From assembly GCA_002105175.1 (NCBI GenBank), contig MCGE01000021.1, positions 604,871 through 668,870 on the forward strand: a DNA stretch of 64,000 bases, read 5' to 3'. Position 1 is the first letter of the stretch. The number at the start of each line of letters is the position of its first letter. The translations under genes were made by a program, and so were the position numbers. The notes under the pieces were generated by a model. That model was given only the letters and a program-made list of their open reading frames with translations, was not told the origin of the DNA and ran no database searches. This DNA comes from Absidia repens (lineage: Eukaryota; Mucoromycota; Mucoromycetes; Mucorales; Cunninghamellaceae). Positions 54,066 to 64,000 of the stretch are shown piece by piece.

Positions 54066-54513
54066 ACGACACTTTGCTTGTCAAGATACTACTTCAGTTG
54101 CTAATGATGATGATGTTGACGGTTCGCTCTTTGGTGTTGTCGAAGACTGTGTTATTGCTGATGTCCCTCCTTCAACTCCTACTGTTGGTACTTCTCCTAA
54201 TGACTTGATTCCACCAAACGTTGGCCAGCTTGTTGTTCCCTGGATCCAGGGTGTAAACAACTCGAAGATCACTTCTGGCAACTTTGCTCATGTGTTTAAC
54301 TCGTTTCGAAAAAATGGTGTGTCTCTGGAATTTGTGAAAGACCTAGTATTCATCTGGATGTACGAAGGTATTTTTGATACCAAGCAAACTAGATTTTTTG
54401 AATCTACGTTTACTTTGGACAATTTCCACATACGTGCATTCACTGGTGAAGATGAATTCAAATCACATTTCGAGGCAACCGGTTGAAGGTCAGGATAGAC
54501 ACTCCATACTATA
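54066..54513 (+). pseudogene. ORF of the D/E repeat, unknown transposon protein
   Basis: The frame reads D-T-T-S-V-A-N-D-D-D-V-D-G, P-P-N-V-G-Q-L-V-V-P-W-I-Q-G-V-N and F-V-K-D-L-V-F-I-W-M-Y-E-G. A stop at 54484 precedes L-K-V-R-I-D-T in a neighbouring frame. Its first 120 bp are repeated at 38384-38243. No family identified. Confidence 0.45.
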
Positions 54514-54926
54514 TTAATTTCCAAATTAGTTGACGCATAATGGATCTATCCGGCCGAGAGTGGTACCGATCGACGTGCAATTGTTTATAGTATGTTACAC
54601 ATAAGTTTAAGATTCATCGGCCGATATTTTTGGTAAATCGAAAAATGGATTTAAATGTCAATTTCAGACCCTGATGACAATCTATTTGTATTCCCTGTGT
54701 TTGTCTGCGCACGGACGTTCGTTCCTAAATTTTGGGACCCGTTCCGGCAACTTTCAGAAATAAAATCCTAAATTTGTTAATTCAAGTCCAATAACTCTGA
54801 AACTGTATCAGAATATGTAGTTTTACATGCGCTTTTGATTGGTGTAATGTACGTCGTTGTACCTAAACTATGTGTAAAGTTAAAGTCGAAAAAGATCCAA
54901 AACATACATTTTCTAAATTTGGAAGG
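54514..54926. other. Spacer, nothing recognised
   Basis: Mixed composition (gatctatccggccgagagtg and similar), not matching other parts of the window. No convincing coding frame. Confidence 0.35.
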
Positions 54927-55244
54927 TGTCGTATTTGCCATCCTCTATATTTCATTATAAATCAATGGATCAAATATAGCAAATTCCAGACTCAGATCAG
55001 GCACTAACTGTCATACTCAATCCCGATCTGTCAGTACACCAATAATCATTCAATCATCTAATCACAGTCCAATGATTTAATACCTCTTCTCTATCATATC
55101 CACTATTACTTTAGTAGTAGAAATTTATTATTCCAATAACCGCTTCCCCACTTTTATTATAAAAGCCTTCCATCATTTTACTAAAATAAAAATATAACTT
55201 GGTCTCACTTATTTGACTTTGACTATCTACTACCAAACATTACA
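54927..55244 (+). mobile_element. Full-length solo LTR, family B
   Basis: TGTCGTATTTGCCATCCTC..CAAACATTACA, 318 bp. It defines the family, with tataaaa and aataaa near the 3' end. Flanks (gaagg, atggg) do not match, so there is no TSD. Confidence 0.85.
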
Positions 55245-55679
55245 ATGGGGATATTGGAGGGAAAAAAAAGAAAGGTATGAGTAGAAGGAGCAAGTCACAA
55301 GAAAGCGGATCCAAGCAAACGTGGGTGTCCAAGTATGTGAGTGGTTGCATGGTGGGCGATAGCGTACAGGCGGCTATTATGGCTGTAGGCTTTAGCTGTG
55401 AGCTTATAGGCGTAAACTTTAGAGCACTCTATAATTAATTGTATGAGAGATGTATGGTTTGTTTGGTGACAAAAAATGATTGTATAATATCTCTAAAGAT
55501 GTATGGAAAATTTGAAGTTGAACGGTTTCGTAGTTCGTTTTATATAAAGCGAAGAAGAGTATATTGCAGGTTAATTGGATTTTGCAGGCTGTAAAGCCAC
55601 ATGGGTGTGAATTCAACCGCCGCCACCGCCAGTCTGGATTGTTGATCGAGAAAAAAAAATGGGAGCGCACATCCAAAAA

Positions 55680-57310
55680 AAAAGACAAGTCAACGGGAAT
55701 GAGCCAACATCTATTCACTGTTTTTGGCTCATTGTGGACCTGGTGACCTCGGCTTTCTGTTAGAAATAGTTTAGAAGGCTTTTAGAAAAGGGATTGCAAG
55801 AGACATGGGGAAACCCTTTCATTTTGATTCTAGAATCTTGGGGAAATGTCTTGATTAGCTTAGTACATGTAGATGTCTCTTTTCTTCAATAAAACATATC
55901 TCTGCTTCATTAAACCTTGTCTTTGTTTGAAATAAATGTTTGTTTAAGCTTCATTAGAAGTTTGGAGATCCCCTTTTATAGAGATCCCTTTTAGAAATCC
56001 CTTTTTTATTGTACATCGTTCCCTCTTCTACACTATTCACTCTCTCAACTACTATTAGCGGCCCCCCTATTTTTACATCTTCTTTCCTTTTAGTATAGTA
56101 TTGACTACGTATCATTATTCAATAAAAGCTCTTTTATTTTGCAATGAAACAATGGAATGGCAAAGCTATCCTACTGTGACAGACTATTGTACATACTATT
56201 CTATTGCAGTGGACTATTCTGCATACTAATGAACATACTATTATACTGTGGTAATCTATTCTACGGACTATTCATGTTTGGTACTATATCTCTATAGTAT
56301 GGTGATCTATTTTCCAAACCAATTTTGTATGGTAAATGCCTCTACATGCTATAATGTTGTAAACAATACTGAGCCATAGGCCTTGTTATTATGGCTGTAG
56401 GCTTTCCCGCCTTTGTTTTTGTTTGTTGACGGGGCTCCCGAATTTTTGTGACGAAGTTGAAAATCTAAGCCCCCTCCTGCTGAATTATTTTTCTCTCACT
56501 TTCCCTTTCTTTCCTTTTTTTTTAAACGAAAAATTATTTTTTGGTTACTGTTTTTGGCTCATCGTGGACCTGGTGGCCTCGGCTTTCTGTTAGGACTAGT
56601 TTAGAAGGGTTTTGAGAATAGCGATTACAAGATACAAGGAGAAACCCTTTCTTTTTGCATCTAGGATCTTGGGGCTCATGATTAGCTTAGTTTGACTCTT
56701 TTCTTCAATAAACTTTGAGTTTTCTCCAATAAACTTTGTCTTTGCTCCAATAAAACCTGTCTTTACTTCAATGATGTGTGTTTAAACGTCAGTAAAAGTT
56801 TGCAGATCCCTCCTAGAGATCCCTCTTAGAGATCCCCCATAGAAATCGTTTTTAAAAATTGCTCTTAGAAATTGCTTTTAGAAATCACGCTTACAGATCC
56901 CTCTTACAGATCCGTCTTACGGATCCCTCTTAGAAATCCCTATTAGTGATACATCGTAGTGATCTTTTTTTATTCATTATTCCTTCTTCAGGCCATTAGG
57001 TTGAAGAGAAAGCAACTGGTTTTGCTTTTGACTCAAACTGAACCAGACTTATTTTTTAGCGTATCTCTGCTTCAATAAACCTTGTCTTTGTTTGAATAAA
57101 ATGTGTATTTGTTTCAATGATGTGCGTTTAAGCTTCATTAGAAGTTTGAAGATCCCTTTTATAGAGATCCCTTTTAGAAATCCCTCTGTTTGTTCACGGG
57201 CCTCCCGATTTTTTGTGACGGGATTGGAAATCGAAGCCCGCTCCTTCTGAATTGTTTTCTCTCGCCTTTTTGCTTCCTTCCTCATCACAGCAATCCTCAC
57301 CATTCAACTT
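55680..57310 (+). repeat. Cluster of two or three R repeat copies
   Basis: Cores at 55760-55850 and 56590-56690 (ggactagtttagaagggttt, gaaaccctttc). 'gatccctctta' units occur at 55960-56005, 56805-56960 and 57145-57185. A short third piece is at 57050-57310 (gcccgctccttctgaattg). Order suggests tandem or nested insertion. Confidence 0.7.
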
Positions 57311-57479
57311 TGGATCTGTAGAATAGTATACATTAGAATACCTCATTCTTCATTCATGAATAAAACCTTTTTTATTGAAACATCGCTAAACTTAAGTCAC
57401 TAAACTAAAGGGAGGGGAGTGAAAGGATCTCGGGAGCAGTCGAGGGATCTTGAGGGATGTCGTGAAAAAAAGAGAGAGA

Positions 57480-57875
57480 TAGTTCCTTTTCCAAAAAATA
57501 CCTGCCCACAACCCCCGCCCACAAAAAAATACCCCGCAGAACCCGCCCTAAAAAAATACCCCGCACAACCCGCCCTAAAAAAATACCTCCCTCAACAACT
57601 CCCAAAAATAAAACCTCCCCCCACAACCCCCCAAAAAAGACCTCCCCCACAACCCCCCAAAAAAGACCTCCCCCCACATCCCCCCAAAATAAAGTCTCCC
57701 CCCATACACCCCCAAAAAGAGGCCTCCCCCCATACCCCCTAATATAATGTCTCCCCCCATACACCCCCAAAATAATGTCTCCCCCCATACACCCCCAAAA
57801 TAATGTCTCCCCCCACATCCCCCCAAAATAATGTCTCCCCCCATACACCCCCCATATAAACTCACAAAAAAAACA
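57480..57875. repeat. C-rich minisatellite, about 28-bp unit
   Basis: Units such as aataatgtctccccccatac plus acccccaa recur, grading leftwards into caacccgccctaaaaaaata units. On the minus strand the array encodes a Gly-rich repeat (G-G-D-I-I-L-G). That strand begins with M-I-R-T-I-F-Y-R-T-V-G-R, also found at 63529-63495. Confidence 0.85.
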
Positions 57876-58269
57876 AACGAAGTGGCGCTTGCGGGATAGG
57901 CTACGGGGAGAATCTCTGCCTACGGTTCTATAGAATATTGTTCGAATCACGATGTAGAATTTTATTTTGTATTTATTTTGTTAAATTTGAATATGAGTAT
58001 GAATAAGATTTTATTATTACCAATTATAGTAATTTAAGGCAATTTCCTTTTAATATTATATCGACTGAAAGGAGATTTAATATTAAAAGTAACCAGACGA
58101 ACTAATAATAGAATTTTAACATTAGATATTATAGACTCTCTTTTTTTTTTTTTTTTTTTTTATTCGACTGAAAGGAGAATAAATAAAAAAAAAAAAAAAA
58201 ACGAAAAAAAATATAAATATAGAATTTATTATATGAGAATTTAAGATTTACTATTATAATTTCAGATTT

Positions 58270-58302
<33 letters not shown>

Positions 58303-58520
58303 CTTTTTTTTTATTCTAGTATTCTGTACTTGAATTTTAAGTTTAGGCTTAGGAAATTAGGTTTTATGTTATGTGTTAGGGGTATGGATTTAGAGTTTTA
58401 CATTTAGGCTTTTTGGTTTAGGGTTTCTGTTTTCGATTTTGAATTTAGGGTTTTTGGTTTTTTTTTTTTTTTTTTTAGGGTTTTAGGTTTGGGTTTTGGG
58501 TTTTGGGTCTTGGGCACTTC
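57876..58520 (+). repeat. Subtelomere-like module, copy 1
   Basis: It starts with cccatataaactcacaaaaa and cgcttgcgggataggctacg. It continues through AT-rich DNA with cgactgaaaggaga, long T and A runs, and ends in degenerate ttagggtttt / ttttgggttttggg units (58370-58515). Copy 2 begins at 63425. Confidence 0.8.
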
Positions 58521-59160
58521 AAACTGGAGACTCACTAGAAATAATTAAGCTAGAGACATGAAATAAAGTGCATTGGATTCGTAGAGAGGAGTAGTACAGG
58601 AACCCAGTTTAAAGTTACTCAAAACCTTAACCAGAAAAGGAGATATGACCGATTTAAGTTTGAAATTTTTTTTTTGCAGTTCTGGGGAAATTGGTTAAAT
58701 CTAAGAATATAGTGTCAAAAAAAGTTCAAGTAAAGTTGAAACTCCGACGGAGATCGAATATGTCACTGCCATTACTGTCAGATTTACTGAGATTGCATGA
58801 TTGTAGGAATATGCTTTGTGTTCACATTCATGCATATCGGGCATTGAATTTAGCCCGAGCACTACGTTTCAGGAACGGTTTTTAATTTATTTTTTTCAAA
58901 GTGCAATGAATTATTCTGCAATATAAGCCACAGTAGGATGGAAGATCTTACTTGGGTATAGTGTAGACCAATGCCAGGAAGTCAGATTGGATGTTGAATG
59001 ATGTTTTGGGATCAACTGAGAAATCAAAACGAAGACGAAGAAAAAGTTGCAGATGAATTGAGCAATGAAGAGAATGATGTATTTGTTGTTGACTAAAGGA
59101 ATGTCAAGGCGTGGAAAACAGGGAGGGAAATAATATTTATTTATTGAGTAAAACAAAAAG
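58521..59160. other. Spacer after the subtelomere-like module
   Basis: A short plus-strand frame (58691-58885: L-P-L-L-S-D-L-L-R-L-H-D-C, H-A-Y-R-A-L-N-L-A-R-A-L) follows an acceptor-like tttttgcag at 58679. It has no recognised family and may be an exon relic. Confidence 0.25.
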
Positions 59161-59750
59161 TGCCGATTCATGCTAAAAATTCACTCCCAGCTTTCATGCT
59201 CTGCCGATAATATTTTCCTTTTTGAGTAAAAAAAAAAGATGTCTATGTCAATGATATTAATAAAGGACGGTCATATTGAATATAATTGTGGACTGGGTAT
59301 TGTGATATTACTGTATAATTATGGTCAGATATCGCTATGAAATGATCTTGATTTAAAAAAAAAGAAGCACTTTCGAATTAAAAGCAGGAAAGATAATGAA
59401 GCAATTTCAGAACATAAGACTTGCATTTTCTTTTTTGAAGGAAAAAAGATTGAACCATTAGTTCTTAGAAAATAGGTGATAGTATGGTAATGAATGAATA
59501 AATAAGATCATCCGTTTTTATTTAATGATTATATAGACATAAAGAAGATCATCATTGATTATTGGGTAAAAAAAAAAAAAAAGGGCACCTGGTTCTGGGG
59601 TTTCTGGTGGATCTGACGATCTGAAGATGAATAGTTCCACCAATGATATTATTGACTTTGAGGATATAGTGAATGTAGACTTCCCAGTATAAACGTCTTT
59701 TTTGATAGGCAGAAGGAACTTTTTTTTTTTTTTTTTGAGTGACCTCCAAT
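59161..59750 (+). repeat. S repeat family, copy 2
   Basis: It matches 60779-61325 (gattcatgc.aaaa.attcac, tattttcctttttgagta, gatatcgctat.gaatgat). It is followed directly by an R copy, as in copy 3. Confidence 0.75.
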
Positions 59751-59754
59751 GGAT

Positions 59755-60377
59755 ATTTTTTCTGAATTATTTTTAAAGCGGCATACCCCATTTCTCTCTC
59801 TCTTTCTCTTTCCTTCCCTTTTTTTTTTGACAAAAAATCATTTTTTCTTCATCGTTTCTTGCTCGTTGTGGACCTGGTGGTCATGGCTTTCTGTTAGGAC
59901 TAGTTTAGAAAGGTTTCAGAAAAGCGATTACAAGATGCATGGGGAAACCCTTTCATTTTGATTCTAGGATTTGGGGGATGTCGTGATTAGATTATTTTGT
60001 CTCTTTTTTTTCAATACAATTTGCCTTTGCTTCAATAAACTTGTCTTTGCTTCAATAAAACTTGCCTTTACTTCAATGATGTGTGTTGAAGTGTCAGTAA
60101 AAGTTTGCAGATCCCTCCTAGAGATCCCTCTTAGAAATCCCTTTTAGTGATACCTCTTAGAGATCCCCCTTAGAGATCCCTCTTAGAAATCACGCTTACA
60201 GATCCCTCTTACAGATCCCTCTTAGAAATCCCTCTTAGTGATACATCGTAGTTTTTTTTTTTTTTTTTTTTTTATTCATCATTCCTTCTTCAGGCCATTA
60301 GGTCGAACAGAAACCAACTGATTTTGGTTTTGGCTCAAACCGAACCAGACTTAATTTTTCAGAGGCACGCTACAATG

Positions 60378-60420
<43 letters not shown>
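59755..60420 (+). repeat. R repeat family copy with poly(A) tail
   Basis: Core at 59895-59970, a run of 'gatccctctta' units at 60105-60240, then the 3' end tttcagaggcacgctacaat and gagc plus about 40 A. Confidence 0.8.
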
Positions 60421-60424
<4 letters not shown>

Positions 60425-60778
60425 TTGCGAGAGAGGTACAGTATCGAGATGATGAGGAAAAATGAGTTGCATTTTTCCATTTCAAGTTATCCGAACAGCA
60501 GGAGTTTTTTTTTACTGGTATTTAAAGATGCGGGTACATTTACAATATGTAAATTAACTGTGATGCAACTAGTGTCCAATAAACAAATGATTCATGATAT
60601 TGATACTACGTACTGTAAACAAATGATTCATCATGTTGGTACTACGTACTGTAAACAAATAACAATGATGATACTGAAGGGAAATAGGAACGACAGGTTA
60701 GTAAAGTGATGCAATTGGAACGACTGCAAAAAAATAATGTAATCACTAATGGTTATCCGGCTAAATATTGTTAAAAAA
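60421..60778. other. Spacer with a 36-bp tandem duplication
   Basis: tactacgtactgtaaacaaa and tgattcat recur around 60604 and 60640. Otherwise nothing is recognised. Confidence 0.4.
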
Positions 60779-61325
60779 GTGCTGATTCATGCAAAAAGAT
60801 TCACTCCCAGCTTCCATGCTTTGTCAATGATATTTTCCTTTTTGAGTAAAAAAATGATGTTTATGAAAATGATATTAATAAAGCACCATTATATTAAATA
60901 TAATGGTCGACTGCGTATTGTGATAGTATAATTATAATCGGATATCGCTATGGAATGATATTGATTAAAAAAAAAGATGGACTTTTGAGAATTAAAAGAA
61001 GGAAAGATGATGAAGCAATTTCAGAAGATAAGACTTGGATTTTTTTTTTCGAAAGAAAAAAGATTGAACCATTAGTTCCTAGAAAATAGGTTATAGTATT
61101 GTAGTAGATAAATAAAAAAGATCATCCGTGTTTATTTTATGATTATATAGTTAAAAAGAAGATCATCATTGATTCTTGGATAAAAAAAAAAAAGGGTAGA
61201 CCCGGTTTTGGGCTGTCTGATGGATCTGACGGGAGTTAGATGAGGTGCACTGCATTTTTTATGAATAGGCGCACCAATGATATTAATGACTTTGAGGATA
61301 TAGTGAATGTAGACTACCCGGTATG
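60779..61325 (+). repeat. S repeat family, copy 3
   Basis: Full-length relative of copies 1 and 2 (see 45407 and 59161). It passes directly into the T-rich minisatellite. Confidence 0.75.
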
Positions 61326-62050
61326 AACGCTACTTTTTTTTTTGATAGACAGAAGGAACCTTTTTTTTTTTGTTGAAAGATAGCAGGAAATCCCTTTTTT
61401 ATAATAGACAGCAGGAATATCCTTGTTTTTTTTTATAGATGGCTATAAGGAATACCTTTTTTTTTTTTATAGCTAACTATAAGGAACACCTTTTTTTTTT
61501 TTTTGAAAGATAGCAGGAATCACTTTTTTTTTTTTGTTGGAAGATAGCAGGAAATCCCTTTTTTATAATAGACAGCAGGAATATCCTTGTTTTTTTTATA
61601 GATAGCTATAAGGAACACCTTTTTTTTTTTTTTGAAAGATAGCAGGAATCACTTTTTTTTGGATAGACAGCAGGAATATCTTTTTTTTTTTGACAGACCA
61701 CCGGAACCCGGCTTTTTTTTTTTTGATAAAGAGAAGGAATCCTTTTGTATTTAGATAGATAGAAGGAACCCCCTTTTTTTTAAAAAAAAAGTTAGCAGGA
61801 AACCTTTTTTTTTTTTTTGATAGACAGAACGAACTTTTTTTTTGGATAGACTGCAGGAACCTTTTTTTTTGATAGGTAGAAGGAACCCTTTTTTTATTTT
61901 GATAGACTGCAGAAACCCTTCTTTTTTTTTTGATAGATAGAAGGAACCTTTTTTTTTTTTGATAGATAGAAGGAACCCTTTTTTTATTTTTTTTGATAGA
62001 CAGAAGGAATCCTTTTTTTTTTTGACAGACCACAGGAACCTTTTTTTTTT
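61326..62050. repeat. T-rich minisatellite, units of about 25-35 bp
   Basis: About 25 units of the form (T)8-12 followed by gatagacagaaggaaccc or gaaagatagcaggaa. The minus strand is open for about 145 codons as a Lys-rich repeat, which follows from the unit and is not evidence of a gene. Shorter arrays follow S copies 1 and 2. Confidence 0.85.
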
Positions 62051-62720
62051 TGTATGGGCCTCCCCTATATTTTTTTTGTGACGAGATTGAAAATAAAACC
62101 CCGTTCAGCCTGAATTATTTTTCAAAGGGCATCTCCCATTTTCTCTCTCTCTTTCTCTTTTTTTTTTTTTTTTAATGACAAATTATTTTTTCGTCACGGT
62201 TTTTGGCTCGTTGTGCATCTGGTGGCGTTGGCTTTCCGTTAGGACTAGTATAGAAGGGATTTGAGATCAGCGATTACAAGATGCATGGGGAAACCCTTTC
62301 ATTTTGGATCTAGGATCTTGTAGCTCATGATTAGCTTAGTTTGTCTCTTTTCTTCAATAAAACTTGTCTTTGCTTCAATAAAACTTGTCTTTACTTCAAT
62401 GATGTGTGCTGAAGCGTCAATAAAAGTTTGCAGATCCCTCCTAGAGATGCCTCTTAGAAATCCCTTTTAGTGATACCTCTTAGAGATCCCCCTTAGAGAT
62501 ACCCCTTAGCGATCCCTCTTACAGATCCCTCTTAGAAATCCTCTTAGTGATACATCGTATTTTTTTTTTTTTTTATTCATCATTCCTTCTTCAAGCCTTT
62601 AGGTTGAAAAGAAACCAACTGATTTTGGTTTTGGCTCAAACTAAACCAGACTTTTTTTTTTCAGAGGCACATTACATTGAGGAAAAAAATAAAATAAAAA
62701 TAAAAAAATAAAAAAAAAAG
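62050..62720 (+). repeat. R repeat family copy with A-rich tail
   Basis: Core at 62235-62325, 'gatccctctta'-type units at 62430-62550, 3' end cagaggcacattacattgag followed by an A-rich stretch. Confidence 0.8.
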
Positions 62721-62871
62721 TCATAGTTGCTGTATAGCTCATACATTTACAATACATTTATCAATATGATACAATATAATTTATAGGACTACTTTTCTTT
62801 TATTTTTGGAATTAGAAAATGAAACATAAAACTTTGATTTTTATTCGAGTGGCATGATAAACATATAGATA

Positions 62872-63030
62872 TAAAAAAACATAGTAAAAGAATGAAGGAA
62901 GAAAAATAAAAAGCATAATAAAAGAATGAAGGAAGAAAACTAAAAAAGCATAGTAAAGGAATGAAGGAAAAAAAATAAAAAGCATAATGAAGGAATGGAG
63001 AGAGAAAATAAACAACGTAACAAAGGAATG
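62872..63030. repeat. A-rich minisatellite, about 35-bp unit
   Basis: Around five units of aaagaatgaaggaagaaaa plus taaaaagcataata. Confidence 0.8.
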
Positions 63031-63261
63031 GAGGGAGCTAAAGATCCAAAGTTAGTTGCTTGGAGTAAATATGGATCATTGATCCACGGCGAGTTACCAG
63101 AGCTTCAAGGCGTTCGGGACGGAGCTTCGGCAAAAATTCATAAGAATTTAAATGCACTTTCAGGATATCTTGCAGAACACCAACTAGAGGAGACCGAGCA
63201 CTATCTTCACGCAGCTACGTCACAATACACCGATAAGCACGCAAGGAGGGAGTTTGCATAA
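62995..63261 (+). CDS. Small ORF, unknown
   Basis: 88 residues. The first 15 overlap the minisatellite; from 63034 the composition is normal (V-A-W-S-K-Y-G-S-L-I-H-G-E-L-P-E-L, H-Q-L-E-E-T-E-H-Y-L-H-A-A-T). The GC content and codon pattern look more gene-like than the surroundings. It may be a gene fragment lying between subtelomeric repeats. No family recognised. Confidence 0.35.
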   Translation: MERENKQRNKGMEGAKDPKLVAWSKYGSLIHGELPELQGVRDGASAKIHKNLNALSGYLAEHQLEETEHYLHAATSQYTDKHARREFA

Positions 63262-63424
63262 AGTACCGAGTGGAAAGGACGGACTGCAGAGTATCAAGTC
63301 GAGACCCAACATCATTAGCATGGAAGAAATGCTTCATATGGCTTGATGATATTGTGCCCCGGTTCTTGACATCATACCTCCATATCAACTCACCTTTTTT
63401 TTTTTTTCCTTCACCAACACTTTC

Positions 63425-63861
63425 ACCTCCCCCATATAAACTCACAAAAAAACAAACGAAGTTGCGCTTGCGGGATAGGCTACGGGGAGAATCTCTGCCT
63501 ACGGTTCTATAGAACATTGTTCGAATCACGATATAGAATTTTATTTTATTTTATTTTGTTAATTATGAATTTTATTATTACCAATTATAGCAATTTTAGG
63601 CAATTTATTTTTAATATTATATCGACTGAAAGGAGATTTAATATTAAAAATTAACCCAGACGAACTAATAATATAATTTTAATATTAGATATTATAGACT
63701 CTCTTTTTTTTTTTTTTTTTTTTTATTCGACTGAAAGGAGAATAAAAAAAAAAAAAAAAAAAAAAAAAAACGAATAATTTTAATTTGATTCAGGATTTGG
63801 ATTTAGGATCAGTTATTTCGATTAGGGTTTTGGTATTTTGGTTATAGGTTATGGGTTTAGG
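63425..63861 (+). repeat. Subtelomere-like module, copy 2
   Basis: It repeats copy 1 closely (ggctacggggagaatctctg, cgactgaaaggagatttaat, T run then A run) and leads into the G-rich array. Confidence 0.85.
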
Positions 63862-64000
63862 GTTTTGGTTTGGGTTTTGGGTTTTGGGTTTTGGGTTTTG
63901 GGTTTGGGTTTTGGGTTTTGGTTTGGGTTTTGGGTTTTGGGTTTTGGGTTTTGGGTTTTGGGTTTTGGGTTTTGGGTTTTGGGTTTTGGGTTTGGTTTTG
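63862..64000 (+). repeat. (TTTTGGG)n telomere-like array, open at window end
   Basis: About 19 units of gggtttt, with a few TTTGGG variants, run to the last base. The G-rich strand reads 5' to 3' towards the window end, the polarity of a telomere. It is preceded by degenerate ttagggtttt units. Confidence 0.75.

Noticed and set aside
57405..57950. 181-codon Gly-rich frame as a structural protein gene
   Set aside because: It follows from a C-rich minisatellite. Only its first 30 codons are non-repetitive and they belong to a subtelomeric repeat.
61596..62033. 145-codon Lys-rich frame on the minus strand
   Set aside because: It is the translation of a T-rich minisatellite; any unit of this composition stays open, and no non-repetitive domain is present.
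1..64000. tRNA, rRNA or riboswitch genes
   Set aside because: No cloverleaf-like or rRNA-like stretch was recognised on either strand by eye; a covariance-model scan would be needed to exclude them.

Overview
The window looks like a transposon-saturated, probably subtelomeric stretch of an early-diverging fungal genome, most likely Mucoromycota. The evidence is AT-rich DNA with long A/T homopolymers, short (73-126 nt) GT-AG introns, a HET-domain gene, an F-box/leucine-rich-repeat gene, and a mixture of DIRS, LTR, LINE-like, Tc1/mariner and piggyBac-like elements. The phylum is an inference from gene families and intron style; no rRNA or other marker is present.

Layout. 1-15.3 kb holds most of the host genes: the 3' part of a HET-associated gene (1-1373), an intact three-exon HET-domain gene (8803-10849), a decayed gene (about 11190-11698) and a three-exon F-box/LRR gene with a one-base frameshift (15309-13832, minus). 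Small repeats lie between them. 17.7-22.3 kb is an almost textbook DIRS element (17891-22043; gag, RT/RNase H, tyrosine recombinase, inverted termini and an internal complementary region) sitting inside an LTR. 22.9-26.9 kb carries Tc1 and gag relics, solo LTRs and a well-formed three-exon gene of unknown function (25136-24333, minus). 27.5-34.7 kb is a large head-to-head inverted duplication. It carries two strongly diverged multi-pass membrane proteins whose flanking introns and downstream exons are nearly identical in both arms. 35-55 kb is nested transposon debris: a Tc1-like element with CAG termini, a piggyBac relic, a gag-protease relic and at least 15 solo or partial LTRs, several with intact 5-bp target-site duplications (TSDs). 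55-64 kb is a field of poly(A)-tailed repeats and minisatellites ending in a G-rich (TTTTGGG)n array oriented as a chromosome end would be.

Main discovery. The heptamer TACAGTA/TACTGTA occurs about 57 times by eye, several-fold more than I would expect from composition. In paired repeat copies it alternates with plain TA. At four places in transposon ORFs, removing the extra 5 bp restores the reading frame of a recognisable protein. This is the expected scar (TA-CAG-TA) of Tc1/mariner excision, and the Tc1-like element in this window has CAG termini flanked by TA. The window therefore seems to record many past excisions.

I found no tRNA, rRNA or CRISPR array. Many short open frames in the AT-rich DNA were not called as genes.
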